A stretch of 56,358 nucleotides of DNA, from the NCBI GenBank assembly GCA_035647615.1, contig DASRND010000022.1:1-56358 (forward strand). Direction: 5' to 3'. The DNA is from Bacteroidales bacterium. Its GTDB lineage: Bacteria > Bacteroidota > Bacteroidia > Bacteroidales > 4484-276. The notes beneath the pieces are model-generated. The model was not told the DNA's origin, made no database searches, and saw only the letters and a program-made list of their open reading frames with translations. A program made the position numbers and the translations under genes. Positions 1-8,609 of this stretch are shown in pieces; positions within the stretch are counted from its first letter, which is position 1; each line of letters begins with the position of its first letter.

Positions 1-204
1 GTTTGTACCTGTGTGGGTTTGATACACCATTTGTCCAACAGTGTAGCTCGCCGAGCCTCCGCTGCCCGAGGCATTCGCGCCTGTAACGTTAATACCTTCT
101 TGTGCTGTTGCAACTGAAAGGGTAAAGGTAAAAGCTAAAAGTGTTGCCACTCTTAAACATTTTACTTTCCACTTTCTCCTGTTTCCTTTGTCTTTGTGTT
201 TCAT
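1..204 (-). CDS. N-terminal part of a secreted protein (probable type IX secretion client), cut by the window edge
   Basis: Only the first 68 codons are present; the gene reads leftwards off the window. The protein starts with a long positively charged region, then a hydrophobic core and a likely signal peptidase site after residue 34 (VATA before QEG). The mature start has the pattern NASGSGGSASYTVGQMVY. From memory, this Gly/Ser-rich motif is common at the start of Bacteroidota exported proteins that end in a type IX sorting domain. The C-terminus lies outside the window, so sorting cannot be confirmed. The ATG at 202-204 is chosen because a strong ribosome binding site lies just in front of it. 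The export call is firm; the family call is an inference. Confidence 0.75.
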   Translation of the reverse strand, partial: MKHKDKGNRRKWKVKCLRVATLLAFTFTLSVATAQEGINVTGANASGSGGSASYTVGQMVYQTHTGTN

Positions 205-208
205 TAGT

Positions 209-217
209 CACCTCCTT
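209..217 (-). promoter_or_regulatory. Strong Shine-Dalgarno site of the first gene
   Basis: Read on the minus strand the site is AAGGAGGTG, four bases before the ATG at 202-204 and a near-perfect match to the anti-Shine-Dalgarno sequence. Most other genes in this window have weak or no visible sites, as is usual for Bacteroidota, so this one stands out. Confidence 0.65.
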
Positions 218-562
218 TTTTTATGATTAAATAATAATTTTAATTAAAAATAGATTTATCATTTTGGTAAAAATGATATTTTTTTCGATATTAATCAAGA
301 AATGTTCGATTCATTTTCAAATTATTTGTTTTGGATGGTCATTAAATTTGGACAGGTAACAGCGGCATACAGTTCGGCAGAAAATAATTGGTTTTGTTTT
401 CTGGCAGTAAAGATAAATCCTTCTATTCGGATGTAGATGTCTGTTGCACGCGGTAGGGTGTTCTAAATTATTATTTCTAACGAGAAGGAGATGGAATGCA
501 AGATGATGCGGTACGGGCTAAAAGTAGCCACTTTTCCTTTAGAAATTCTTAACATCCTAAAT
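218..562. other. Non-coding spacer, AT-rich
   Basis: This stretch separates two divergent genes. It is strongly AT-rich next to the leftward gene and more mixed towards 500. No supported open reading frame, RNA fold or repeat was seen. It must contain the promoter of the leftward gene, but no convincing TTTG / TAnnTTTG pair was found for it. Confidence 0.5.
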
Positions 563-591
563 TTTGCATTTTTAATTTTCGGTTATCTTTG
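563..591 (+). promoter_or_regulatory. Bacteroidota-type promoter of the 84-residue protein gene
   Basis: A TTTG box at 563-566 is followed after 17 bases by TATCTTTG at 584-591. This fits the known Bacteroidota primary-sigma consensus (TTTG at about -33, TAnnTTTG at about -7). Transcription would start near 598, about 33 bases before the ATG at 631. It is the best promoter match in the window. Confidence 0.7.
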
Positions 592-630
592 CAGCCTTGA
601 AAATCAAATCATAAAAAAATCGCTATTACA

Positions 631-885
631 ATGAACAGTGAAAATCTAAGAAATGCATGTGCCGACGCTTCGCAAGCGATGGCAAAACTCAATTTGGACG
701 CCCATGCCGACCTCCGGGCCAAGCTCGATTACTGTGTTGGCAGCTACGACCACGATAAAAATCCCGAAGGCCTTTACCATTTTGGAAAAGCTGCCCTCGA
801 CGAACTCAAGGCTTTTAAAGCTAAAAACCCGCGCAAAGTCAACAAGAAGATTATTGATAGTCTGCAACAAGCGCTCAAAGGTTAA
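631..885 (+). CDS. Small conserved-type protein of unknown function, 84 residues
   Basis: The protein is soluble, charged and predicted largely helical, with no signal peptide or membrane segment. It has one cysteine (in DYCVGSYDHD, about residues 33-42) and a lysine-rich C-terminal third (AFKAKNPRKVNKKI). I do not recognise a named family. It is almost certainly real: it has a well-matched promoter upstream (563-591), an AT-rich leader, and a clean rho-independent terminator 25 bases after its stop, so it is a complete single-gene transcription unit. A small cytoplasmic housekeeping or nucleic-acid-binding role would fit its charge, but that is a guess. Two overlapping frames at the same place are shadows. 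Confidence 0.8.
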   Translation: MNSENLRNACADASQAMAKLNLDAHADLRAKLDYCVGSYDHDKNPEGLYHFGKAALDELKAFKAKNPRKVNKKIIDSLQQALKG

Positions 886-909
886 AAACTTTTAGCCCGA
901 ACAAAATCT

Positions 910-942
910 AAAAGCGTCATCTATTCGGATGACGCTTTTTTT
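910..942 (+). terminator. Rho-independent terminator
   Basis: The stem AAAAGCGTCATC (910-921) pairs with GATGACGCTTTT (928-939) around a six-base loop, followed by a T run. It closes the 84-residue protein gene. Confidence 0.85.
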
Positions 943-1120
943 GTGCCCTTTACGGAGCAAGATTAGCGGTACTATTGCGCTGGAGCTTCTTACGATTCCT
1001 AACACGGCTGACTATCAACACCTTTAATTCATGTGGATAATAGCCGGTGCAAGATGAATAAAAATAATTTTGCTGATACCACTTTCATATTTTAAAAGTC
1101 GGGATCAAAACCATAGACAG

Positions 1121-4100
1121 ATGCATAAAATTACCGTACATCCCATCCTGGATGTTCCTCAGGTCGAAAAAGTTACTTTCCTTTTTAACGGCGAAAAGGT
1201 GGAAGGCGAAAAGGGCTTCACCATCGCTGCGGCGCTGCACCAGGCCGGACACCCCGTGCACAGCCACAGCCTGCGCAACCGCAACCGCTCGCTCGAATGC
1301 GGCATCGGCAAATGTGGAGCCTGCGAGATGCTCGTGGACGGACGCATTCGCCGCATCTGCATCACCAAAGTGGACGACGTACACGAAGTATCGGAGATAC
1401 CACACGACTACACGCCAAAGCCACAGCCCTGCGACGAGCAGTGCCAGACAAAAGTGTACAAGACACAGGTGGCCATCGTTGGTGCAGGTCCCGCCGGATT
1501 GGCTTGCCGCGAAGAACTGCTGAAGAACAATGTGCAGTGCATCGTGGTGGACAACAACAACAAAATTGGTGGACAGTTTCTGATGCAGACCCATCAGTTT
1601 TTCTTTTTTGAAAAAGAAAAGAAATTTGGCGGCATGCGTGGCTTCGACATTGCCCACACCCTTGCCGGCGACGATCACACAGGCATATTTCTTAACTCTG
1701 CCGTGTGGGACATTCTGGAAGGCAAGCGCCTGGCCGTGAAAAATATTAGCACCGAAGAGATCTATTATATCGACGCGGAGTTTCTGGTGGTGGCTTCGGG
1801 AGCTGTGCCTTTTATGCCCACTTTCGAGAACGACGACTTGCCCGGCGTATTCACGGCTGCCGTAGTTCAAAAGATGATGAACAACGAGCTGACACTGCTT
1901 GGCCGAAATATTTTAACCGTGGGCGCCGGCAACATCGGCTACCTCACCTCTTACCAACTGATGCAGGCGGGAGCACGCGTTAAAGCGATCATCGAAGCCA
2001 TGCCCCGCGAGGGCGGCTTTCCAGTGCAGGCCAACCGCGTGCGCCGACTCGGAATTCCCGTCCTCACTTCTAAAATCTTACTAAAAGCAATTCCTAACCA
2101 AGACCATACGGGTATCGTTGGCGCGGTGATCGCCGACTGTGAGAATTTTAAACCCATCCCCGGCACCGAGCAGGTAATCGACGGCATCGACGCCATCAAC
2201 ATCTGTACGGGTCTGGTACCCGACGACCAGCTTTTGATAAAAGGTAAAGAACTTTTTGGTCGCCAGGTGTATGGTGCCGGCGACGCCATCCGCATCGGCG
2301 AAGGCACCAGCGCCGTGCTGCGCGGCCGCCAGACTGCTTTCGAAATCCTTGAGGATATGGGCGTCCGCTACAATTACGATCAGTTTTTGGAAGTTTCTAA
2401 AGAATACATCGACTCGCAGCAGCATCCTGCGCGCATCATCGAAAAACCGATGACACCCACGCCCCAACGCGCCGCCGAAAAGCCTTTCGTACTCATCGAC
2501 TGCCTCTATGGATTTGCCTGCAACCCATGCGAGTTTTCGTGCCCTCACGGCGCCATCACCAAAACCTCCACCAGCACGGTGCCCCGCATCGACTTCGACA
2601 AGTGCATCGGATGCATGAACTGCGTTAATCAATGTCCGGGGCTGGCCATCTTTGGTTACAACCTCAAAAAAGATTGGCTCTTCCTGCCCATCGAATATCA
2701 TATCGAAGAAAATACGCCTGTTTTCCTGGTGGATAATAATGGAAAGAAGTTGGGCGAAGGTGTGATAGAAAAGATTTTGGACAAGCCCAACAAAACCAAT
2801 GTGGCGCGTGTAAAATCGCTCGACCTACACGGCGAAGACCTGATGCAGGTACGCGGATTTATCGCAAAAGATAACTTCCCCGAGCCCATCGAATTTAAAT
2901 CCAGCCACATCGAAGTAGAATCGGAAACCTATGTGTGCCACTGCGACGATGTAACGCTCGACGAAATCCTGGAAGTGATCGGCAACCGTAAGTTTATCTC
3001 TGTGGATGAAGTGAAGCACACCACCCGCCTGGGCATGGGTGCCTGTCGCGGAAAGCGCTGTATCAAACGGCTTAAACAAACTTTGGCAGGATCGGGGATT
3101 TCCATCGTTGGCGAGCCTACACCGCGCGGCCCGCTGAGCAACCAGGTGAACATGGGCGAGCTTTATCCGCACAAAACACACGAGAAAATCATCACCACCC
3201 TCAACGGCAACATAGGCGAAATAATAGCCGTGAAAAGTTTGGTAGCCGGTGGCGGCATCGGTGGCAGCGCCTTATTCCGCTACATGTCCGAGGCAGGTCT
3301 TTCACCCGTACTCATCAACAGTGGACGCGGATCATCCTGGCGCAACATCGCCGGCGGGCGTCCCAGCTTCAGCCTACCCGAACTTTCCGACATTGCCGAG
3401 AAAAACCGGGAAATATTCCGCAGCCTTCAGCAGATTCACAACATCAACTTTCGTCCCGCCGACTATGTAACTTTTGCCAACGACCAAAACATGTTCGACG
3501 CGTTGAAAGCTTCGATGGTCTGGAGCGATGCACAGATGATAGAACCCACCGACTTCCGCAAGTATATTTCTCCTTATTTTAACACACGCCTCAACACATA
3601 CCAGGCAGCGCTCGTTACGCACAACTGCTGGCAGGCTAACCCCGGAAAAGTGGTGGACATGATCCGGCAATTCGGGATGAGCTGTGGTGGCACCATTCAG
3701 GAGGATTGTGAGCTGATAGATGTGCGCCGCGAGGCCGACAAATACCTTGTGCTCGTAAAAACCCACGACAAGAAATACGTCACCTATCTGGCGGATCATT
3801 TCGTGAATGCGCTGGGGCCACAAGGCGATAAGTTTGCTAAGATGCTGGGCTACGAAACCGGCACTTATCCCATAAAACATCAGGCTTTTATCACCCGCCG
3901 GCTGCCCATGATGGGCGTGGATGGCATCCCGTTGCCCATGCTTATCGACCGCCGCCAATACAAAGGCTTCACGGCAGTATATGGTCAGCAGTTGGGCGAG
4001 ACGGGTCAGATAATAGGATGCGCTTCACCCGAGGTGGAACCCCGCGAAGCAGGAAAGAATCTGAAGGTTAACTCCAAAGATTTCCTGGAGATTGCTGCCG

Positions 4101-4354
4101 AAGTATTTGTGGATTGGCTGCCCGAACTCTCCTCGGTAGGATTCCAGGCCGTGTGGGCCGGCTATTATGTGGAGCCGCGCATGATCCTCGACCCGGAAGC
4201 AGGTCTTTTCCTTGGCCTGCGCGGACAAGGCTTTATGCTGGGGCAATACCTGGCCAAAATGTATGTGGACAAACTCACGGGAAACCACGTACCCGCCTAC
4301 TTTGAGCGCCTCACGCTAAAAGGCGACGGACTGCTGGAGAAGGCTTTTCAATAA
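1121..4354 (+). CDS. Large fused FAD / iron-sulfur oxidoreductase (amino-acid or amine dehydrogenase type), 1077 residues
   Basis: Five modules follow one another. First is a 2Fe-2S ferredoxin-like domain (Cys60, Cys65, Cys68, Cys80), then an FAD/NAD(P)-binding reductase-like domain with GAGPAG at 121-126 and a second motif GAGDAIRIGEG. Next are two 4Fe-4S cysteine sets (around residues 460-475 and 498-508), then a BFD-like 2Fe-2S domain (CHCDD near 605, CRGKRC near 642). Last is a D-amino-acid-oxidase-fold flavin domain starting at AGGGIGGS (about 708). In other organisms these modules are the separate subunits of sarcosine oxidase, HcnABC or dye-linked proline dehydrogenase. The likely role is oxidation of an N-substituted or secondary amino acid, with electrons passed along the clusters; the substrate is unknown. 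I chose the ATG at 1121 over a TTG at 1070 because the extra 17 residues look unlike the domain. No transport or aminotransferase gene adjoins it. Confidence 0.85.
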   Translation: MHKITVHPILDVPQVEKVTFLFNGEKVEGEKGFTIAAALHQAGHPVHSHSLRNRNRSLECGIGKCGACEMLVDGRIRRICITKVDDVHEVSEIPHDYTPKPQPCDEQCQTKVYKTQVAIVGAGPAGLACREELLKNNVQCIVVDNNNKIGGQFLMQTHQFFFFEKEKKFGGMRGFDIAHTLAGDDHTGIFLNSAVWDILEGKRLAVKNISTEEIYYIDAEFLVVASGAVPFMPTFENDDLPGVFTAAVVQKMMNNELTLLGRNILTVGAGNIGYLTSYQLMQAGARVKAIIEAMPREGGFPVQANRVRRLGIPVLTSKILLKAIPNQDHTGIVGAVIADCENFKPIPGTEQVIDGIDAINICTGLVPDDQLLIKGKELFGRQVYGAGDAIRIGEGTSAVLRGRQTAFEILEDMGVRYNYDQFLEVSKEYIDSQQHPARIIEKPMTPTPQRAAEKPFVLIDCLYGFACNPCEFSCPHGAITKTSTSTVPRIDFDKCIGCMNCVNQCPGLAIFGYNLKKDWLFLPIEYHIEENTPVFLVDNNGKKLGEGVIEKILDKPNKTNVARVKSLDLHGEDLMQVRGFIAKDNFPEPIEFKSSHIEVESETYVCHCDDVTLDEILEVIGNRKFISVDEVKHTTRLGMGACRGKRCIKRLKQTLAGSGISIVGEPTPRGPLSNQVNMGELYPHKTHEKIITTLNGNIGEIIAVKSLVAGGGIGGSALFRYMSEAGLSPVLINSGRGSSWRNIAGGRPSFSLPELSDIAEKNREIFRSLQQIHNINFRPADYVTFANDQNMFDALKASMVWSDAQMIEPTDFRKYISPYFNTRLNTYQAALVTHNCWQANPGKVVDMIRQFGMSCGGTIQEDCELIDVRREADKYLVLVKTHDKKYVTYLADHFVNALGPQGDKFAKMLGYETGTYPIKHQAFITRRLPMMGVDGIPLPMLIDRRQYKGFTAVYGQQLGETGQIIGCASPEVEPREAGKNLKVNSKDFLEIAAEVFVDWLPELSSVGFQAVWAGYYVEPRMILDPEAGLFLGLRGQGFMLGQYLAKMYVDKLTGNHVPAYFERLTLKGDGLLEKAFQ

Positions 4355-4366
4355 CCGACCGCTTTT

Positions 4367-4410
4367 AAAACCAAAAACCCCCGGAGATTTTCGGGGGTTT
4401 TGGTTTGTTT
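4367..4410. terminator. Bidirectional rho-independent terminator
   Basis: A long stem (AAAACCAAAAACCCCCG against CGGGGGTTTTGGTTT, small loop GAGATTTT) is flanked by A-rich and T-rich sides. It lies between two genes that converge here, so it can stop transcription from the oxidoreductase on the plus strand and from the barrel gene on the minus strand. Confidence 0.85.
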
Positions 4411-4478
4411 TATTTGTAAAAGAAAACTTATCCAGAGGTTGGTGTCAAGGATTGCTCTTCAACTCCCGCCCTGCAACT

Positions 4479-5234
4479 CTATTTTTCGCGTTTTGCAAAG
4501 TAGTATTTCAATCCGATTTGTAACTGGAGGGCATTTACGCTGACACTGGTAGCATATACCGGTTCGGCATCAGAATAGTGTGTCATAGTTTCGTAATAGA
4601 CGGGGTTGAAATTTGCCAGATAGCTGCCTTTTATGTAAATGTCTGCTTTCTTTTTGAAGCGATAACCGGCGGTCAATCCTGGTTCGATACCAAAATTCAC
4701 CCTTGAGGTGACGAAGCCATAACCTCTGGTCGAATCGGCCGATACAGGAACAAAATTCGGATCAATAGTATTTGGAAATGGCGACACATTCTGACCAAAA
4801 CCCATATTTGGCTGGTCGTCGGAATAATCACGGCAGATAATGGTATTAAAGCCCAGCTCTATTTTTGCAAAAAACTTCTCGTTGGAAGTAGTAAATTCTT
4901 TGCCCAACCGGATGGGGATCATCCAACTTTCCGCACCAGAACCCATATTAAGAGTTTTGTGTGGGATGCCTGTAGCGTAGTCATAGTCAATAGAAACATG
5001 GCTTGAAAAGTAACCGTAAAAACCCGTTTCCAGGCTGTAGCTATTATGTTTATAACCGACATAACCACCATAAACGCCGCCAATGGAGCCTTGCGATAAT
5101 TCATACCCTTTGCTGTTTACATAATGATGCCTGTCGAAAAGGAAACCATTTTCGTAGCCAAGATAGAAGCCGTTTTGCGCTAAGCAGCTCACCGATATCA
5201 GTGACGCCGCAAGAATTACAAATAATTTTTTCAT
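4479..5234 (-). CDS. Outer-membrane beta-barrel protein, 251 residues
   Basis: A signal peptide (MKKLFVILAASLISVSCLAQ, cleavage near residue 20) is followed by alternating polar/aromatic segments such as GGVYGGYVGYKHNSYSLETG. The chain closes with LQLQIGLKYYFAKREK, the aromatic-rich last strand typical of small Bacteroidota barrels. A cysteine sits in the signal region (SVSC), but the mature N-terminus QNGFYLGYENG looks like a barrel strand rather than a lipoprotein tether. Size and pattern fit the loose group of PorT/OmpW-like outer membrane beta-barrel proteins; no specific cargo or partner can be named. It is a single gene, convergent with the oxidoreductase and sharing its terminator. Confidence 0.8.
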   Translation of the reverse strand: MKKLFVILAASLISVSCLAQNGFYLGYENGFLFDRHHYVNSKGYELSQGSIGGVYGGYVGYKHNSYSLETGFYGYFSSHVSIDYDYATGIPHKTLNMGSGAESWMIPIRLGKEFTTSNEKFFAKIELGFNTIICRDYSDDQPNMGFGQNVSPFPNTIDPNFVPVSADSTRGYGFVTSRVNFGIEPGLTAGYRFKKKADIYIKGSYLANFNPVYYETMTHYSDAEPVYATSVSVNALQLQIGLKYYFAKREK

Positions 5235-5387
5235 GATTTAATGATTTTGATTATGACTTTTTTCTTGCAAATCACCGGCAACAGTATCTTTGATTAATGC
5301 AAAGCCAAAAACGACCGGGTAACAGTATTATTAGAGTTTTATAAAATTAAATTGTGATGCGTTTCATCAACTCTTATCGCCGCATTA

Positions 5388-5405
5388 ACGTCTCGTTTAC
5401 GTCTC
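5388..5405. promoter_or_regulatory. Short direct repeat ACGTCTC with 11-bp period
   Basis: ACGTCTC occurs at 5388-5394 and again at 5399-5405 in the spacer between two divergent genes. One-turn spacing is typical of tandem regulator half-sites, so an operator is possible. It may also be chance. Confidence 0.25.
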
Positions 5406-5540
5406 AAATTCCTGCCTCTCTCACCACTTTTCCAAATTATTCTGTACATTCGCAAGCTACTATTTCTTTATAAAAAAACGTAACTGTTCGCCTGATGTCT
5501 TTTAAAACACAAGTTTCAGATAAGAATCTTTATTATAAAA

Positions 5541-5666
5541 AAGCCTACGCTACCCCTCATTCCCCTAAAGGGGAAGCCAGCCCACACACCTTCGATTGTG
5601 CGTTGGCAACTCCTCCGCCGGCTGGCGGATCGGGGGGGTGCGCGATGGATTTTCCTAAATCTATAG
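5541..5666. repeat. Interspersed inverted-repeat element, family 1, copy A
   Basis: About 126 bp. It begins near GCCTACGCTACCCCTCA, contains the palindromic core CCCCTAAAGGGG, and ends in CGGGGGGGTGCGCGATGGATT then AAATCTATAG. A nearly identical copy lies at 54696-54820 and a diverged one at 16461-16554. The right half (CTCCGCCGGCTGGCGGATCG) folds on itself and is an inverted, diverged version of the left half, giving a MITE/REP-like design. The TTTTAAAACACAA shared upstream (5500-5512, about 54674-54685) suggests the element may extend further left. It contains no gene. The rest of the 5235-5733 spacer is AT-rich and must hold promoters for both divergent genes. Confidence 0.8.
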
Positions 5667-5733
5667 TATCTATCACTTGATGTAAATTTATAAAAACCAA
5701 CCACCTAACTGCTTACATTAAAACACAAAAACA

Positions 5734-7110
5734 ATGAACGAAAACAGAAATTTTACGCTTCAATTTCTGGGAGCTGCCGAAACAGTTACCGGTTCCAAAT
5801 ATCTGCTCACCCTCGGCGACGAGCAGCTGATGATCGACTGCGGATTGTTTCAGGGGCTTAAACAGTTGCGTGTGCTCAACTGGCAGAAATTGCCGCTCGA
5901 TGCTTCCAACGTCAAAAATATCCTGCTCACCCACGGGCACCTCGACCATGTGGGTTATTTGCCGCGGTTTATCAAGCAGGGTTTCAGCGGGCGAATCTGG
6001 TGCACAGAACCTACGGCCGATCTGGTGGAGATCATCCTGAAAGACAGCGGGAAGATACAGGAAGAAGATGCCGAACAGGCCAACTACCATGGCTACACGC
6101 GCCACAGCCCGGCTTTGCCACTTTATAGCCTGGCCGATGTGGAACGTACGCTGCCGCTGTTGCATCCCGTTGCCGACAATGCCTGGATGGAGATTTCACC
6201 GGAAATAAAATTTCGCTTTCGCAAAAATGCACACATACCAGGCGCTACCTTTATAGAGATGGACGCCGCCGGCATCCGCATCGTTTTTTCGGGCGATCTG
6301 GGGCGCCCCGGCGATGCTATGTTGCTGCCTCCCGAGCAGCCGGAAAAAGCCGACTATCTCATCGTCGAGTCAACCTACGGCGATCGGCTACACCCGACAA
6401 ATTTAGCCGAAGACCAGCTTTTGCAGATCATCCAGAAAAGCATCTACAACCACGGCCCGCTGCTGGTGCCCAGCTTCACCGTGGATCGCGCACAGGATTT
6501 TATGTATCTGATCTGGAAACTGAAAAACGAAAATCGCATCCCCGACATCCCTGTTTATCTCGACAGCCCAATGGGACTTGACGTTAGCAAGCTCTTCCTG
6601 AAATATCCCGAATGGCAACGTCTTGATCCGCAAGTCTTCAAGGAGGTTTTTGAAAATACACACATGGTTAGCTCAATAGAAGAAACGAGGAATCTCTCGC
6701 GCAACAAGCATCCACGTATCATCATCGCCGGCAGCGGCATGATGAATGGCGGACGAATATTGCAATACCTCGAAGAACATCTCGACAACCCGAACGCCAC
6801 CATAGTCATTCCCGGTTTTCAGGCTGCCGGTACGCGTGGCCGAAGCCTGGCCGAGGGGGAACCAGAGATAAAAATGCGTGGCCGATATATTAATGTGCGC
6901 GCCAACATCGAACAAATGCACAATATGTCGTCGCACGCCGATCAGAGTGAAATTTTGCAGTGGATGTCGAAGATAAAGAACAAACCCAAACAGGTTTATA
7001 TCACCCACGGCGAACCCCACAGCGCCAATGCGCTGCGCGTCAAAATCAAAGATACCTACGGCTGGTCTTGCCAGGTACCACGACTTTTTGAGGAGGTAAC
7101 GCTTAGCTAA
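5734..7110 (+). CDS. Beta-CASP metallo-beta-lactamase-fold hydrolase (RNA-processing type), 458 residues
   Basis: The N-terminal part is a metallo-beta-lactamase fold with the zinc motif HGHLDHVG (about residues 69-76) and a later Asp (FSGDLGRPGD). A beta-CASP insert and the C-terminal motifs SGMMNGGRILQYL and MHNMSSHADQSEIL follow, and the chain ends with the typical ITHGEPHSANAL. This is the YSH1/CPSF73-like family, known for endo- and 5'-exonuclease activity on RNA; bacterial members are usually called MBL-fold RNA metallo-hydrolases. The length is normal for the family and all expected motifs are visible. It stands alone, with a spacer containing a repeat element upstream and pyk converging from the right. 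The exact RNA substrate is unknown. Confidence 0.9.
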   Translation: MNENRNFTLQFLGAAETVTGSKYLLTLGDEQLMIDCGLFQGLKQLRVLNWQKLPLDASNVKNILLTHGHLDHVGYLPRFIKQGFSGRIWCTEPTADLVEIILKDSGKIQEEDAEQANYHGYTRHSPALPLYSLADVERTLPLLHPVADNAWMEISPEIKFRFRKNAHIPGATFIEMDAAGIRIVFSGDLGRPGDAMLLPPEQPEKADYLIVESTYGDRLHPTNLAEDQLLQIIQKSIYNHGPLLVPSFTVDRAQDFMYLIWKLKNENRIPDIPVYLDSPMGLDVSKLFLKYPEWQRLDPQVFKEVFENTHMVSSIEETRNLSRNKHPRIIIAGSGMMNGGRILQYLEEHLDNPNATIVIPGFQAAGTRGRSLAEGEPEIKMRGRYINVRANIEQMHNMSSHADQSEILQWMSKIKNKPKQVYITHGEPHSANALRVKIKDTYGWSCQVPRLFEEVTLS

Positions 7111-7181
7111 ATCCTAATAATGATAGGCTGTGGGTAAAACGGCGCATTACGCAGTAAGGGCTTTTGCCCTAATCATCTTCC

Positions 7182-8609
7182 TCAATCTACCAGTGTTAGC
7201 TTTATCATATTCGATTTTCCGGGTTGATCGATGGGCATGTTGGAGATGTGCACAATCAGATCGCCCTGATGAAGCAGGTTGGCTTCTTTAAGGTTTTTCA
7301 TCAGATCGGCGATGGTTTGGTCGGTGTCGATGTAGTGATCGAAGAATAGTGGACGCACACCCCAGAGCAGGTTCAGACGGCGTAATGTTTGTTCTTTATC
7401 AGCAAAAGCAAAGATGGTGGCTTTGGGTCGGTAGCTCGATATTTTGGTCGTGGAATAACCCGTGGATGCCACAGAAACAATAGCATCAGCTTTGGATTCA
7501 CGGGCAAGATTACAACCGCTATAAATTACAGCATCAGAGATAAAGTGTGGGTTATTTTTTACCTCCGGCAAATGTTGCTTGTCGTAGATATCTTCGAAAA
7601 GCTCCACCTCTTTAATGATATTGTTCATGGTAGTTACAGTCTCCACCGGGAAATTACCAACGGAAGTCTCGCCACTAAGCATCACCGCATCGGCACCATC
7701 GATCACCGAGTTGGCCACGTCGTTCACCTCGGCGCGGGTAGGGCGTGGGCTGTTCATCATGCCTTCCATCATTTGCGTGGCGATGATTACAGGCTTGGCT
7801 CCGATGATGCATTTCTTCACAATTCTTTTTTGTATCACCGGTACATTTTGAAGCGGCACTTCCACGCCCAAATCGCCACGAGCTACCATGATTCCCTGTG
7901 ACACCCGGATGATGGCATCTATGTCTTTCACAGCTTCAGGCTTTTCTATTTTGGCAATCACGGGAAGTGGTGACTTATCGCCATAGGTTTTCATCAGCGC
8001 TATCAATTCTTCCACATCGGCGGCTTTGCGCACAAACGATAGCCCAATCCAATCCACCTGCTGGTCGAGAATAAAGGCCAGATCGTCTTTGTCTTTTTGG
8101 GAGAGCGAAGGCAGCGACACATCGGTGTCGGGCAGGTTCACACCCTTGCGCGAATGGAGCACTCCCGCTGCCAGCGCTTTGGCTACTACCTCACCTTTTT
8201 CAGGCATCGTAGCCTCCACTTTCATCGCTATCTTGCCATCGTCGAGCAGGATGTTTTCGCCCGCACGAACATCTTTTGGAAAATTGGCATAATTGATCCA
8301 AATCTTTTCCGGCGAAGCGTTTTCTGCCACAACAGTAAAAACGAGCAATTCATCCTTTTTGAATTTCCTGCCTGCCTCTCCAATGTCACCAATTCTTATC
8401 TTGGGACCCTGCAGGTCGGCAAGGATTGCCACGTGTGTTCCCAGCTTTTCGTTGAGCTGGTGTATGTCGGCGATAACACGGCGAAAATTGTCGTGCGTGC
8501 CATGCGAAAAGTTGAGTCTGAAAACGTCTGCACCGGCGTCAATCATTTGGCGCAATATTTCTGGCGAATCGCTCGCTGGTCCTATGGTTGCTACAATTTT
8601 TGTCTTCAT
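7182..8609 (-). CDS. pyk: Pyruvate kinase
   Basis: This enzyme transfers phosphate from phosphoenolpyruvate to ADP, the last step of glycolysis, in the cytoplasm. The N-terminus (TKIVATIGPASDSPEIL) is typical, and the metal/K+ site region RLNFSHGTHDN is present. The active-site stretch VIAKIEKPEAVKDID carries the catalytic lysine, with MVARGDLGVEVP and the signature ATQMMEGMMNSPRPTRAE following. At 475 residues it is the normal length without the extra C-terminal phosphotransfer domain found in some bacteria. Its ATG overlaps the stop of the upstream gene by four bases (ATGA), so the two are translationally coupled. Confidence 0.97.
   Translation of the reverse strand: MKTKIVATIGPASDSPEILRQMIDAGADVFRLNFSHGTHDNFRRVIADIHQLNEKLGTHVAILADLQGPKIRIGDIGEAGRKFKKDELLVFTVVAENASPEKIWINYANFPKDVRAGENILLDDGKIAMKVEATMPEKGEVVAKALAAGVLHSRKGVNLPDTDVSLPSLSQKDKDDLAFILDQQVDWIGLSFVRKAADVEELIALMKTYGDKSPLPVIAKIEKPEAVKDIDAIIRVSQGIMVARGDLGVEVPLQNVPVIQKRIVKKCIIGAKPVIIATQMMEGMMNSPRPTRAEVNDVANSVIDGADAVMLSGETSVGNFPVETVTTMNNIIKEVELFEDIYDKQHLPEVKNNPHFISDAVIYSGCNLARESKADAIVSVASTGYSTTKISSYRPKATIFAFADKEQTLRRLNLLWGVRPLFFDHYIDTDQTIADLMKNLKEANLLHQGDLIVHISNMPIDQPGKSNMIKLTLVD

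Noticed and set aside
1085-1870. Open frame of 261 codons on the minus strand
   Set aside because: It is antisense to the oxidoreductase gene, whose cysteine and FAD motifs fix the coding strand.
5495-5704. Short open frames on both strands around copy A of the repeat
   Set aside because: They are translations of the repeat element. The same sequence at 54696-54820 does not preserve a frame with start and stop.
7155-7172. Small hairpin TTAGGGC-type stem between the beta-CASP gene and pyk
   Set aside because: The stem is only 7 bp and no T run follows on either strand, so a terminator call is not justified.
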